A stretch of 52,817 nucleotides of DNA from a virus: IMG/VR virus record IMGVR_UViG_3300025301_000016, positions 1 to 52,817 of that record; one strand, given 5' to 3'. Position numbers and translations under genes: made by a program. Shown here in pieces: positions 18,901 to 27,115 of the stretch (positions within the stretch are counted from its first letter, which is position 1; each line of letters starts with the position of its first letter). Below the pieces are notes generated by a model. It searched no databases and was not told the origin of the DNA. It saw nothing but the letters and a program-made list of their open reading frames with translations.

Positions 18901-18944
18901 GACGACTTACCGAAGCAGAAACCACAATTAAGAGGTTGACATAA
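15909..18944 (+). CDS. Tail fibre protein
   Basis: A 1011-aa protein. The N-terminus (about 1-90) would attach to the tail. A long Gly/Ser/Thr/Ala-rich shaft follows, with recurring pieces such as SSTDNAIVRFDGTGGKTGQ, FTANKTFTGTVTVG and SDGQVLTSTGAGTAPAW, all familiar from trimeric phage fibres. The C-terminal 110 residues switch to a different, charged sequence (NFDDAQLIRCMSLETTKDP) ending in a coiled coil (ETIESLQGRLTEAETTIKRL). That end is not a clear S74 chaperone, but may trimerise or chaperone the fibre. GGAG lies 9 nt before the ATG. Confidence 0.82.
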   Translation: MATPTYTDPSTLPSSGGDIDAEPLANRFQGLHNFLNEASNIDEDNVDLTSTNGLMGLSTAQAVTGLKSFSNTSAAAGGVRTAGVFQHNPASGDAADADGVEIIFRGDDDGGNTADYGEIECVFTDTAVTGEDSDFFIKVLVAATARNVLSIGSAGTVFNEDSQDLDFRIETDNIANGFSVDAGLDTFSFGAAAVDDQFVKIATPTATHTATTNTYALNVQPGGAQTIPSGTTAYAGSVNIEEPNLTATGTVTNAFTLRVGGAPTEGGTTNYALWVDSGASQLDGTLGVGGALNLSTVAAAGSDTDKFLVLDSSGNVDYRTGAQVLSDIGGASSASGSGDFSGPGSSTDNAIVRFDGTGGKTGQTSSVLIDDSNNISGVGTLGSGAITSTGVVTGSGFTIGSAVIGEAELEILDGATVTTTELNLIDGGTARGTDAVASGDGILINDAGTMKMTNVDTVSTYFASHSVGGTNIATVGTISTGAWQGDVIASAYLDSDTAHLGVVQTFTANKTFTGTVTVGVDDDGKDVKFFGESAGAYMEWDESADQLRLVGPSADAAGSSGKLLLATAQTDVRANDVLGQIEFQAPLEAQDTDARAIAASIKAIAQDTFTASVNATDLIFYTGHSEAATEKFRITSQGELGIGGANYGSDGQVLTSTGAGTAPAWEALPSSGATLSGSTDNGLVTATGANAMAAESTATYDNSQLILPDGSVSAPCVTNTGDLNAGLYFPGTDIIGMTTAGTERMRFGADGTCYIGSNIPSNNEMGHGLIIKTSGDDQNALALYDTDIAHAFTAQNSETDMYAQFRKTSDDYGGLRIRSFMEDVDARHSMIFQAFGGQGVAAKSTGGEGLIEFQAYETDGSGNYADVTSDSNIWVLRAMVGSGNRTLFIIDEDGDIFYDGSAASMDNFDDAQLIRCMSLETTKDPKTLVRSRWDHLVKYKKDDLVSAGLLGAVTPEEEAKGHTGLVNACQMQRLFMGAHWQSYEDRAEMRETIESLQGRLTEAETTIKRLT

Positions 18945-19264
18945 TGGCTATCACGGCAAACGTAGCAGTATCGAATCAAGGCTTTTCTATGAATGGTGCC
19001 TATCTGAAAATTCCGGGTGTGAAGGTGCGGAAATTGGGAGATGGATCTTATAGGATCATTTACGAAGTCCGCATTTTTACAAATCAATCGGCCCGTAACG
19101 CGGCGGGGTCAGATGGACGCCAACCGGAGCCATCGGTCAGAGTCAAAGGTATGGATCAGTTTTCTGCTACCTATGATCCAACAAGTAATGCTAATCCATG
19201 GGCACAGGCGTATGCGAATTTAAAAACGAAGACGAATCTTCTGGCATCCATATCAGATGCTTAA
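18944..19264 (+). CDS. Hypothetical protein behind the tail fibre
   Basis: A 106-aa protein, beta-rich in the middle (AYLKIPGVKVRKLGDGSYRI). It overlaps the fibre stop by one base (TAATG), so it is coupled to the fibre. It could be a fibre accessory or assembly protein. No family recognised. Its 3' end overlaps the tiny membrane gene at 19257. Confidence 0.7.
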   Translation: MAITANVAVSNQGFSMNGAYLKIPGVKVRKLGDGSYRIIYEVRIFTNQSARNAAGSDGRQPEPSVRVKGMDQFSATYDPTSNANPWAQAYANLKTKTNLLASISDA

Positions 19265-19343
19265 AAGAGTACTAATAATTACAGGAGGCGTGATATCTAT
19301 ATTGGCCTTAGCGACGATATGGCAACTCCTGATCTCGATGTAA
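19257..19343 (+). CDS. 28-aa single-span membrane peptide
   Basis: A short reading frame encoding MLKRVLIITGGVISILAL followed by ATIWQLLISM. It is one hydrophobic helix with two basic residues at the N-terminus, a normal N-in or signal-anchor layout. Its ATG overlaps the end of the upstream gene (ATGCTTAA), and the next gene starts 2 nt after its stop, so the fit is exact. Upstream Shine-Dalgarno is poor, so translation would be by coupling. In this lysis-type cassette it could act as a mini-holin or antiholin; that role is inferred. Confidence 0.5.
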   Translation: MLKRVLIITGGVISILALATIWQLLISM

Positions 19344-19344
19344 G

Positions 19345-19770
19345 ATGGCACGGTTCAAGCGGCCAGATGCGTGTAATTCTTTTGGAGAGATTAAAGAGGA
19401 GTACATCAGATGCCTGAAGGCATTAAAGGAGTGCCAACAGGAGCGCAAATTAGCGTTCAGCGTTGGCAGTTCGGATCGAAAAGAGTTACAGGAAACAAGG
19501 GAAGAAGTTAAGGAAACCACTCGTCAGGTTAAGATACTTACCACTCGGGAAGAAGAAGCTAAAAAACAGTCGAGACAAACAACGATAGCTTCCACTACGG
19601 CCGGTACGCTAATGGTAGTACTCTATCAGATCTGGGAAATAAGTCATGGGTGGCCCGGAGGCAGTCAGTGGCAAAGTTTTTGGCAACACGAAGCAGTTAG
19701 CGGATCTGTAATGTGGGGCATAACAATGGCGATTGTTATACTACGTAGGATTTATGAAGGCGGAAGATGA
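19345..19770 (+). CDS. Putative holin-like protein: coiled coil plus two membrane spans
   Basis: A 141-aa protein. Residues about 15-78 form a charged coiled coil (KEEYIRCLKALKECQQERK, then ELQETREEVKETTRQV). Residues about 82-100 (STTAGTLMVVLYQIWEIS) and 118-135 (VSGSVMWGITMAIVILRRIY) are likely membrane spans, with a short Gly/Trp-rich link. The topology fits a holin or a spanin-like inner-membrane protein. Position among lysis-type genes supports this, without a family match. Confidence 0.6.
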   Translation: MARFKRPDACNSFGEIKEEYIRCLKALKECQQERKLAFSVGSSDRKELQETREEVKETTRQVKILTTREEEAKKQSRQTTIASTTAGTLMVVLYQIWEISHGWPGGSQWQSFWQHEAVSGSVMWGITMAIVILRRIYEGGR

Positions 19771-19949
19771 TATACACTGAAACACTAAACGAGGCGTTAA
19801 AGCTATGCACAACAACAGAGGCTGTACCAACTGTCGTTAAGGACGCGCTGCTTGAATTGGTGCAGAAAGTTCAGGCGTCGTCGCAAGATCGACCGCAAGG
19901 TATGGGAACGGATACAGCGGCGAGATGCCAATGCGGGAAGGCAACCTAA
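19767..19949 (+). CDS. Small hypothetical protein in the lysis-type cassette
   Basis: A 60-aa protein overlapping the upstream stop by 4 nt (ATGA). The first 40 residues are an amphipathic helix region (ALLELVQKVQASS). The C-terminus has two cysteines (RCQCGKAT). No signal sequence is visible, so it is not an obvious o-spanin. Unknown. Confidence 0.6.
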   Translation: MIYTETLNEALKLCTTTEAVPTVVKDALLELVQKVQASSQDRPQGMGTDTAARCQCGKAT

Positions 19950-19961
19950 AAGGAGAAGAGC

Positions 19962-20141
19962 ATGGAACAGGTTGAAGTAGACCAGAACATAGAGCAGTTA
20001 CAGCAACAGTTACAGCAACGTGCAAATCAACTAGTGTCTGAAGACCCAATATCTCAGCGTATAATGGGTAAAATAGAGGCATACAAATCTATGACTCCAT
20101 CGGTTAGTGCGAATGGAGAACTTATAGAGGAGACAGAATAA
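19962..20141 (+). CDS. Small Gln-rich coiled-coil protein
   Basis: A 59-aa reading frame with AAAGGAG 8 nt before the ATG. Residues about 3-25 are a Gln/Glu/Leu heptad helix (IEQLQQQLQQRANQLV); the rest is short and polar. The stop overlaps the next ATG (TAATG). Function unknown; both start signals and coupling support it as a gene. Confidence 0.65.
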   Translation: MEQVEVDQNIEQLQQQLQQRANQLVSEDPISQRIMGKIEAYKSMTPSVSANGELIEETE

Positions 20142-20344
20142 TGGGATCATTTTTAACGGAACGGCTACAAAGTCTTGTCAGTAAGAAATTAGGTGCTGCT
20201 GTACTAGGCGAAGGCGTAGTTGCCGCTAGTGCACCTGACTTAGCAGGTCAGCCTACTCTTGTATTTATCGTAATGCAAGCGTTGGTAGATGCTGTGAAGT
20301 ATTACACAGATAAAAAGTTTGGAAGTTCCAACGGCGAAGGCTAG
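20141..20344 (+). CDS. Small hydrophobic protein, possible holin
   Basis: A 67-aa protein. It has an amphipathic N-terminus (FLTERLQSLVSKKLGAAVLG), a hydrophobic stretch (PTLVFIVMQALVDAVKYY, about 38-55) and a basic end. It is directly upstream of the DUF5675-like protein, where phages often place holins. Only one marginal membrane segment is visible. The lysis role is inference from context. Confidence 0.6.
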   Translation: MGSFLTERLQSLVSKKLGAAVLGEGVVAASAPDLAGQPTLVFIVMQALVDAVKYYTDKKFGSSNGEG

Positions 20345-20350
20345 TTCTGA

Positions 20351-20782
20351 ATGAAAAAGGTATTAATACAGCGGTATTTGTCATCAAGAAATGGAGTTCA
20401 ATCCAATGTTTTATGTGGAGATGACCAATGGCATGGCTTAGAAAGACCGTGGATAGACAATCTGCCATTCGAAAGCTGTATTCCTACTGGTACCTATACC
20501 CTTTTGCCGTGGGATTCGCCGCACTTTGGAGCGGCTTACATTTTCATAGGAGGCACCGTAGGTGTAACGGCGCAGGATGGAGAACGATACGCTTGTTTAA
20601 TCCATCCTGCGAATTACACCAATCAGCTTCAGGGATGTCTCGCCTTGGGGATGAAGAAGTCGGACTATCATAAGCCACAAGATTGTGCAGCTGTGTGGTC
20701 AAGTAGAAATGCCTTAAATGACTTTAAAAATAAAGTGGGGTATGAAGACCCCGTGCAAGTAAAAATAGATTGGGTGTATTGA
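20351..20782 (+). CDS. DUF5675-like protein (possible peptidoglycan-active enzyme)
   Basis: A 143-aa protein whose pattern LERPWIDNLPFESCIPTGTY followed by CLIHPANYTNQLQGCLALG matches the DUF5675 family found near phage lysis genes. The H...GC arrangement (His about 87, Cys about 97) resembles the HxxxxxxxxxGC core of L,D-transpeptidase-like folds, which suggests action on peptidoglycan; this link is inference. It ends the cassette of small lysis-type genes. No other endolysin candidate is visible in the window. Confidence 0.65.
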   Translation: MKKVLIQRYLSSRNGVQSNVLCGDDQWHGLERPWIDNLPFESCIPTGTYTLLPWDSPHFGAAYIFIGGTVGVTAQDGERYACLIHPANYTNQLQGCLALGMKKSDYHKPQDCAAVWSSRNALNDFKNKVGYEDPVQVKIDWVY

Positions 20783-20783
20783 T

Positions 20784-23700
20784 ATGGCTAACGGTAATAA
20801 CACAGCTCGCGTAAGCAATGCTACTAACGGTACCTTTTATGATGAATCTGATTATGCAAGGGTAACTTCTGGCCAAGATACGACTGAGATAGAAAGATCT
20901 AGGGAACAGACTCGGCGATTGGACGAAGAGCGAGAAGAAAGGGAGGCAGAAGAAGCAAGACAGGAGGCAGAGCGAAAGAGAAAAACTGAAGAAAGAACAA
21001 AAAGAAAAAGGAAAGCACAGGATTGGTATAACTCCAATAGCGCACTGCAAAATCCATTGTTGACAGATGGAGATCGACAAAACGCACTTTATATTGCTGA
21101 AAATACTGGCATACCTGAGGCTAGTACATGGCTGAATAATGCAATTAACGCTCGCCAAAGCGAAGCAGATGAAGGTACGGCCAGAGACGAGGCAGACATT
21201 AGGCCAATCGATGTCGAAGAAGAACAAGCCATACAGCCAATAAATGAAGATTATGTGGAGGGCTTGCGTGATGCTGGGTATTCGGAGGAGCAAGTACAAC
21301 AGGTTATTAATCTTTGGAATGATACCGGGAAGATTGATAAGGTAACGCAATTAGTTGAAGGCTTCGTTACTCCAGCGCAAGAAGAGGAAAATAAACAATC
21401 TGCCTACACGGAAGAGGGCGACGAGTTTGATAGGATCAGATCTGGTTTGTGGGATAGATACATAAAGGCTGGCGGAACTGATGATCAGGCAAGCGCGGAT
21501 GAATTCAATCGGATTGCTACAACTCATACTGGCCAGAGGTATGGACTAGAGCCGCTACATGAGAAGTATGTAAATGCTGAAAAACTAGAGGAATGGGTGG
21601 GGGCACAAGAGGATCGTTATAGGATTGCTCAGGACAATGAACAGAAGACTGGCAATTTAAGAGCGCAAAAATATAAAACAGAATTTTTGCCCAAGTGGGA
21701 AGAATTTTCAGCGAGCCCTCGGAACTACTTAACTCCATCGTTGACTAATGAGCAATCAGCTGAATTAATGGAGGTGTATTTAGCGGCTTATAATGACCTT
21801 GATTTATTGGGAGACCCTTCAGATTGGTCACAAGATGCCGAGGGGAATCTTATTCTTCCAGATCAAATCCAAGCTGAAGCCATAAAGAGAGCTAATGAGG
21901 CGTGGGATACATGGCTGGCGCAAAATGCCCCATTAATAACAGAAGAAGCTGACCCTAATGATCCTGATAATCAGTATGGCGGCACTCACACCCTCGATGA
22001 TATTGTAAGGGATCAGCAGGGAAATCCCGTATTAGACGCATCGGGAAATCAGATGAAGATTTATCGCACGGTAGAGGGGGGTCAAGGTTATTATCGCCCA
22101 AGTGAAGGACAAATACAGTGGGTTGATCTTGAAAAGGCGGGACAGGAGGGGCCAGAAGCTGCCATAGAGACCGAGGAGCAAAAGCGAGCTAGGTATGACA
22201 CTAAGGTAACCGAGTATGCAACTGCCTATGGATTAACGGAAGATCAAGTTGCTGAAATGGTGGCCGCTAGTGAAAATGAACTCAATCCATTTGGCAAACT
22301 TGATCTTTGGATACAACAAAGTGGCTTGTTGCCCGTGGCAGATCGTCCAGTGGTTGTTGGGGAGGAGGAGGTTGTTATTGGCGAAGGTGAGCCGGATGAT
22401 GAGCCGGATGAGATTGTCGACCTAGATGATCCTTCTACTTGGGAGCTTGATAAGGACGCGCCTTCGGGCCCCGACATACATGAAAAGAAGGTTGGGAAAA
22501 AGAAAAGGACTAATCAGCCTAAAGATGACGAGGAGGTTATAACTGAGGACGGCGAGCCGGGAGAGTACGATCCAAACGATCCATATGGCACTGTAACCCC
22601 CAAGACTACTATAACAGATGAAGAAGATTCAGATCCTGATGCCGATGTTGTAGATCCAGCAACTGCAATGGCTCAGACGTCAGCTGAAAACAAGGGGCAG
22701 GGATGGGATGCAATAGGTTCGGAGTATATAAAAGAATACAAGAGGATGGGATTAAACGATGATCAGATAAAAACAGTTAATGATTATATGACGGAGAATG
22801 AAGTCGGGCCTGATGACGCTGGCTTAAACGCATATATCGATGGACTCGTTGTTGACAATGCAGTGACAATAGATGACGCAACGGTCAAAACGCGAAATGG
22901 CGAAGATATTGATCCGACAACTGGATTGACTGCAAGTGAAGATGAAATGCTAGAGGAAGCATATGCAGCTGGTGGGCTGGTTAATTTTCTATCGCAAATT
23001 GATGAGTTGCAAGATTCGATTGATTTTTTCTTTGAAGACCCAGAAACTTTATTTGAAGATATATTAAATATGGAGTTTGATTCAGAGGAACTTAATCAAG
23101 CTATTAGAGATGGTGTTAATGTTGCCTTTGAACAAAGGGATGCTCCTTTCTCTGAAACAATAAGCCAAATAGATACTGTTATGCAGGAAATGATAGATTC
23201 TATGGGATATGATCCCGGAGAAATGAGAGAATTGCGACGGGCTAATATTGATCAAGATGTAGACGATGCATATGAACGTATGGCTCGAATGGGGTTATTG
23301 GCCCCCGGCGCTACGGGTGAGTACGACAGGGCTGTAATTGAAATGGAAAAAGAACGAATGCGCCATTACAGAGATGTCGATATCGAAATAAATCAAAAGG
23401 CGTTAGAGGTTGAGGGTCAAAACTTCCAATTATTTACTGATGCGATTACAAAGTTGGGAGATTTGAATCTGTCAGAATACATGTTTACTGGCGACATAAC
23501 AGAACGCGCTTCTCAGTTTGATCGAGATTTCGAATTGCGAAGAACAGAATTGGAGGTTGCAAACCAACAATTCGAAGCAGGGTTGATATCCAGCCATGAA
23601 TTACAGGCAGCAGAATTGGCCTTTAGGCGACAAGAATTAATTCAAGAAAACTATAAATGGGCCACTGATTTCCAGAATCGCCAAGTTGAATTTCAAGCAC

Positions 23701-26700
23701 AATTAGAGCTTTCGCGAGAAGAATTAGAACAAGCACAGAATCAATTTACGTCTGATTTGGCTTTGCGTGATCGTCAGTTTGAAGAAGCGCAAGATCAGTT
23801 TGATGAGCAAATGGAGATCAACCAAAGAGACTTTGACGAGGGCGTGAGAGAAGCCAATAGGCAATTTGAAGAAGCGAAAGCTGTCAGTCAAAGGGACTTT
23901 GATCAATCAAAAAGTGTCAACCAAAGAGACTTTGATCAAAGCGTAAGTGAGGCCGGTAGGCAATTTGAAGAAGCGCAAAGGCAATTCGATCAAGGGATTC
24001 TTACTGAAGAACAGTTAGCCGCGGCTCAAAGATTGCATGAAACAGCTATGCAAACAGCTCAAACGACTCATGACCAAGCTATGCAAGACGCTCAAAGGGT
24101 GCACGAACAAAATCTAAATTCGCTTAACAGGACAAATGAAACAGACTTGCAAGCAAATCAATTGACATTTGATCGAGAAAATTTAAAGGCTGAAACAGAG
24201 ATGGCAAATGCTGACATAAAATATAAAAATAGCACTGTAACTGCAGATAAGGACATGCATTACGCAGAGATGGTCCTAAAGCGCGAAGAATTTCATGAAC
24301 AGAAAATGATTTATTTAAAAGAGAATCAGAAGTATTATGCGGAATTTGCCCAAAGAAAAGAGGAGTGGGATGATTCATTTGGCCTTGACGAAGATAAGTT
24401 TTTTGAAACTGCACGACAGTTTAATGAGCAATTGAAGGAAAGGGTAAAAGAATGGGGTGATCAATTCGGCTTAGACCAAGCACAGCAACAGGCTTTGATC
24501 CGTCAAATTGATAATCAAATTGTGAATTCCACTCGTGAGCTTTCATTGGCTATAGGAACTTCATGGGCTGGCATTACGGGACGAACGGGAACGGGGAAGG
24601 GTACAATTAGCTTTGATGACTTGGGACTTAAGATACCGAGGGCTGAAGTGTTGCAAGCTGCTGAACATGATCCAACTGTTTTATTAGATACAGACGAAGC
24701 TGAGGCATTTCGCGGTGGCTTTCTAGCTATGATGGGCAGAGAGGCAACAGATGAGGAGCTTATAACTTTATTAAATGGCAATTTGCTGGAGATTGAAGAG
24801 GGGATGCCCACATTAGAAGCGCGAGGTATGGCTTCTAATATAATGTCTCAGAATATGGAGCGGTTTGCTAAGTATGGTGCGATAGCCGAAGAGAATGGTT
24901 TAAATAGGGATCAGTTTCAAGCCGCTGTTAGAGAGTCGGATAGGCAGTGGAATCGCTTGACGTTGAATGTGGCTGATGAATTTGGATTGGACAATAACAC
25001 TTTCCGTATGGCTATACACAATCGAAATAATATGCGTCTTAGGGGCAAGGAAGAAAGTCAAATTGACGATTGGTTGCGACTGAAATTTGGCGATGACTTC
25101 GGTGCTTTTTTAAGGGCAGAAGATGCTTTTGACCAAGCTTTTGGATATCAACAATCAGAAATAGCTCGAGCAAACAATTTTGAAGATGAGCAATGGGAAC
25201 AAGCCAAGCATCAGGCTGATTTGCATGAGCAAAAAGTAGAGTCTACTTGGACGGGGATAACCGAAGGTAAGGCTCAGGAAACTGGACAAATTGGAATTAT
25301 GTCTGAGGCCCTGCCTCAAGCGCAGCGATCTTTTGTGGGCCTGTTTCAACAGATTGCCATAGATCCGGCGATGAGCGGAGCAGAGGTTGCCTATGAATTA
25401 AAAGACTTGCCTGAAGTAATGGAAACTCGGGAAATGATAGAAAATGCTTATGGCAAGTTAAATGATACAGATTGGAACAAATTGGTTGTGGATATGTATG
25501 AGTCATTCCGAGGGTCATATTCTTACAGTGATCCAGCAACGGTCGAATTCGAGTTTCCTGAGGATCTGGGCTTAGGTCGTCCCGTTTGGGGAACTAAAGG
25601 TGATAGGGGTACTGTACGCGGCGCCATCCCATGGTCTAAAAAGAATCCCGGTCAGAAATTCAGAGATAAGGCAATGCGTGACTGGAATGCGGGCCTTGAT
25701 TATACCGACGAACAGATCCAGTTGTTCGGATTTTTGCCGGGCATGGATATAGGGGGGTTTATAGAAGCATCAGCAGATGGCAATAAAGAGAGAGCGCGGG
25801 AATTTTTAAAAGTTTCGGCAGGCCCCGGTTGGGCCACTCAAAAGGCTGTTGATGCGGTTTTTGACTTTGCCTTTGGCAAGGATAAAACTCAACTTGAGGA
25901 GTTGATCGAGGACTTAGGCAAGGAATGGAGCGCTCATAAAGACATAATGAATGGTATGTTCGAGCGTTATTATAGTGGAATAGAAGACGGCACTTTGGAT
26001 ATGCGAGATCCAGCAACTGGAGAAAAGTGGGAGTTGCCTAGAAGGTCTAAATTTGTAAAACCACGCCTTTATCGAGATTGGTTTCAGGCTGCGGCAGGTG
26101 AGGAATACGCAGGATATCCTACTATCGAAATCCCCGGCCAGCAAAGATATGTAGGAATGCTTGCGATGTCTCAGGATCTTATGAAGGGGATGGAGGTGGA
26201 CGTTGAGGTGACTTACATAGATGAATTTGGGGATCAACACAAGAAATTGTTAACGATACCGCCAAGGCAAGAAGGTGAACGGGTGCCGTGGGAAGAAAGG
26301 GCAGATTACCTTAAGCGGAGCGTAGAAGGTGAACTGACAAATATAGTGGGCACAGTGGATGAGTTGGGACAAGAAGAGTTTGACGCTCGACACCACGCTT
26401 TTTTTGGAGAGGAGGCGGGCCCCGGAACGTTTGTTGACGCAAACGGCAAGCTTGTGAAAGCGCTTTATGGAGTATCCTCTGACGCAGCACGGGCTCTGGC
26501 TTCTACAGGGGTTTATGAATGGGAGAGCCAAGGAAGACGATGGTCGGTGAGCATAGAAGAACTTCCCTTCTTAGCTGAGCGGGAAGAGTTCAAGCGAATG
26601 CAAGGAGGGTGGAACTTAAAGGGGGATGTTGACACTACGGGAGATGGCTTGACTTTTGAGCACGTAAATGCCGACTGGCTTACGGAATTAATAACGACAA

Positions 26701-27110
26701 ACCCAGATATTGTGCAATCATTGTTTGCTTTAATAAACGGTGGCAATTTCTCGCCAGAAAGACAGGGAGCAGCAATAGCTGCTGGCGGTGATGGGAGTGG
26801 GAGTGGTGCCCAAGATTTTGGACAAATGATTGGACAGAACTTACCGGCGATATTATCGCTTGCACCGCAGATACTACCATTGCTAGGTGGATCTGATCCC
26901 GGAATGAAAGAGAATATTAAACTCCTCAGGCAATCTCCTGCCGGATTGAATATATATGAGTTTACATATAAACCGGGACTTGGTCCTGTAGGAGTTTATG
27001 AGGGCGTGATGTCTACTGAGATACCATCTGAGGCAGTATTAAAAGTCCCCGGTGAATTTGATAGAGTGTTCTATAACAAGATTGATGTTGACTTTAAAAG
27101 AGTAGGATAA
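20784..27110 (+). CDS. Giant coiled-coil virion protein with S74-type chaperone end
   Basis: A 2108-aa protein. Residues about 1-840 are acidic and charged, with KR/E-rich helix near 35-80 and Asp/Glu/Pro linkers near 510-640. A very long coiled coil covers about 853-1240, with degenerate repeats of RQFEEAQ and QRDFDQS near 1012-1075. A mixed globular part follows to about 2030. The C-terminus GSDPGMKENIKLLRQSPAG (from residue 2036), then GLNIYEFTYKPG and VYEGVMSTEIP, has the Ser-Asp...Lys-Glu-Asn-Ile pattern of the peptidase S74 intramolecular chaperone, which trims itself off fibres and spikes. It probably forms a trimeric fibre or appendage. Confidence 0.72.
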   Translation: MANGNNTARVSNATNGTFYDESDYARVTSGQDTTEIERSREQTRRLDEEREEREAEEARQEAERKRKTEERTKRKRKAQDWYNSNSALQNPLLTDGDRQNALYIAENTGIPEASTWLNNAINARQSEADEGTARDEADIRPIDVEEEQAIQPINEDYVEGLRDAGYSEEQVQQVINLWNDTGKIDKVTQLVEGFVTPAQEEENKQSAYTEEGDEFDRIRSGLWDRYIKAGGTDDQASADEFNRIATTHTGQRYGLEPLHEKYVNAEKLEEWVGAQEDRYRIAQDNEQKTGNLRAQKYKTEFLPKWEEFSASPRNYLTPSLTNEQSAELMEVYLAAYNDLDLLGDPSDWSQDAEGNLILPDQIQAEAIKRANEAWDTWLAQNAPLITEEADPNDPDNQYGGTHTLDDIVRDQQGNPVLDASGNQMKIYRTVEGGQGYYRPSEGQIQWVDLEKAGQEGPEAAIETEEQKRARYDTKVTEYATAYGLTEDQVAEMVAASENELNPFGKLDLWIQQSGLLPVADRPVVVGEEEVVIGEGEPDDEPDEIVDLDDPSTWELDKDAPSGPDIHEKKVGKKKRTNQPKDDEEVITEDGEPGEYDPNDPYGTVTPKTTITDEEDSDPDADVVDPATAMAQTSAENKGQGWDAIGSEYIKEYKRMGLNDDQIKTVNDYMTENEVGPDDAGLNAYIDGLVVDNAVTIDDATVKTRNGEDIDPTTGLTASEDEMLEEAYAAGGLVNFLSQIDELQDSIDFFFEDPETLFEDILNMEFDSEELNQAIRDGVNVAFEQRDAPFSETISQIDTVMQEMIDSMGYDPGEMRELRRANIDQDVDDAYERMARMGLLAPGATGEYDRAVIEMEKERMRHYRDVDIEINQKALEVEGQNFQLFTDAITKLGDLNLSEYMFTGDITERASQFDRDFELRRTELEVANQQFEAGLISSHELQAAELAFRRQELIQENYKWATDFQNRQVEFQAQLELSREELEQAQNQFTSDLALRDRQFEEAQDQFDEQMEINQRDFDEGVREANRQFEEAKAVSQRDFDQSKSVNQRDFDQSVSEAGRQFEEAQRQFDQGILTEEQLAAAQRLHETAMQTAQTTHDQAMQDAQRVHEQNLNSLNRTNETDLQANQLTFDRENLKAETEMANADIKYKNSTVTADKDMHYAEMVLKREEFHEQKMIYLKENQKYYAEFAQRKEEWDDSFGLDEDKFFETARQFNEQLKERVKEWGDQFGLDQAQQQALIRQIDNQIVNSTRELSLAIGTSWAGITGRTGTGKGTISFDDLGLKIPRAEVLQAAEHDPTVLLDTDEAEAFRGGFLAMMGREATDEELITLLNGNLLEIEEGMPTLEARGMASNIMSQNMERFAKYGAIAEENGLNRDQFQAAVRESDRQWNRLTLNVADEFGLDNNTFRMAIHNRNNMRLRGKEESQIDDWLRLKFGDDFGAFLRAEDAFDQAFGYQQSEIARANNFEDEQWEQAKHQADLHEQKVESTWTGITEGKAQETGQIGIMSEALPQAQRSFVGLFQQIAIDPAMSGAEVAYELKDLPEVMETREMIENAYGKLNDTDWNKLVVDMYESFRGSYSYSDPATVEFEFPEDLGLGRPVWGTKGDRGTVRGAIPWSKKNPGQKFRDKAMRDWNAGLDYTDEQIQLFGFLPGMDIGGFIEASADGNKERAREFLKVSAGPGWATQKAVDAVFDFAFGKDKTQLEELIEDLGKEWSAHKDIMNGMFERYYSGIEDGTLDMRDPATGEKWELPRRSKFVKPRLYRDWFQAAAGEEYAGYPTIEIPGQQRYVGMLAMSQDLMKGMEVDVEVTYIDEFGDQHKKLLTIPPRQEGERVPWEERADYLKRSVEGELTNIVGTVDELGQEEFDARHHAFFGEEAGPGTFVDANGKLVKALYGVSSDAARALASTGVYEWESQGRRWSVSIEELPFLAEREEFKRMQGGWNLKGDVDTTGDGLTFEHVNADWLTELITTNPDIVQSLFALINGGNFSPERQGAAIAAGGDGSGSGAQDFGQMIGQNLPAILSLAPQILPLLGGSDPGMKENIKLLRQSPAGLNIYEFTYKPGLGPVGVYEGVMSTEIPSEAVLKVPGEFDRVFYNKIDVDFKRVG

Positions 27111-27115
27111 TTTAA

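Noticed and set aside
15909-18944. S74 self-cleaving chaperone at the end of the 1011-aa fibre
   Set aside because: The Ser-Asp...Lys-Glu/Asp-Asn-Ile core is not visible there; it is present at the end of the 2108-aa protein instead.
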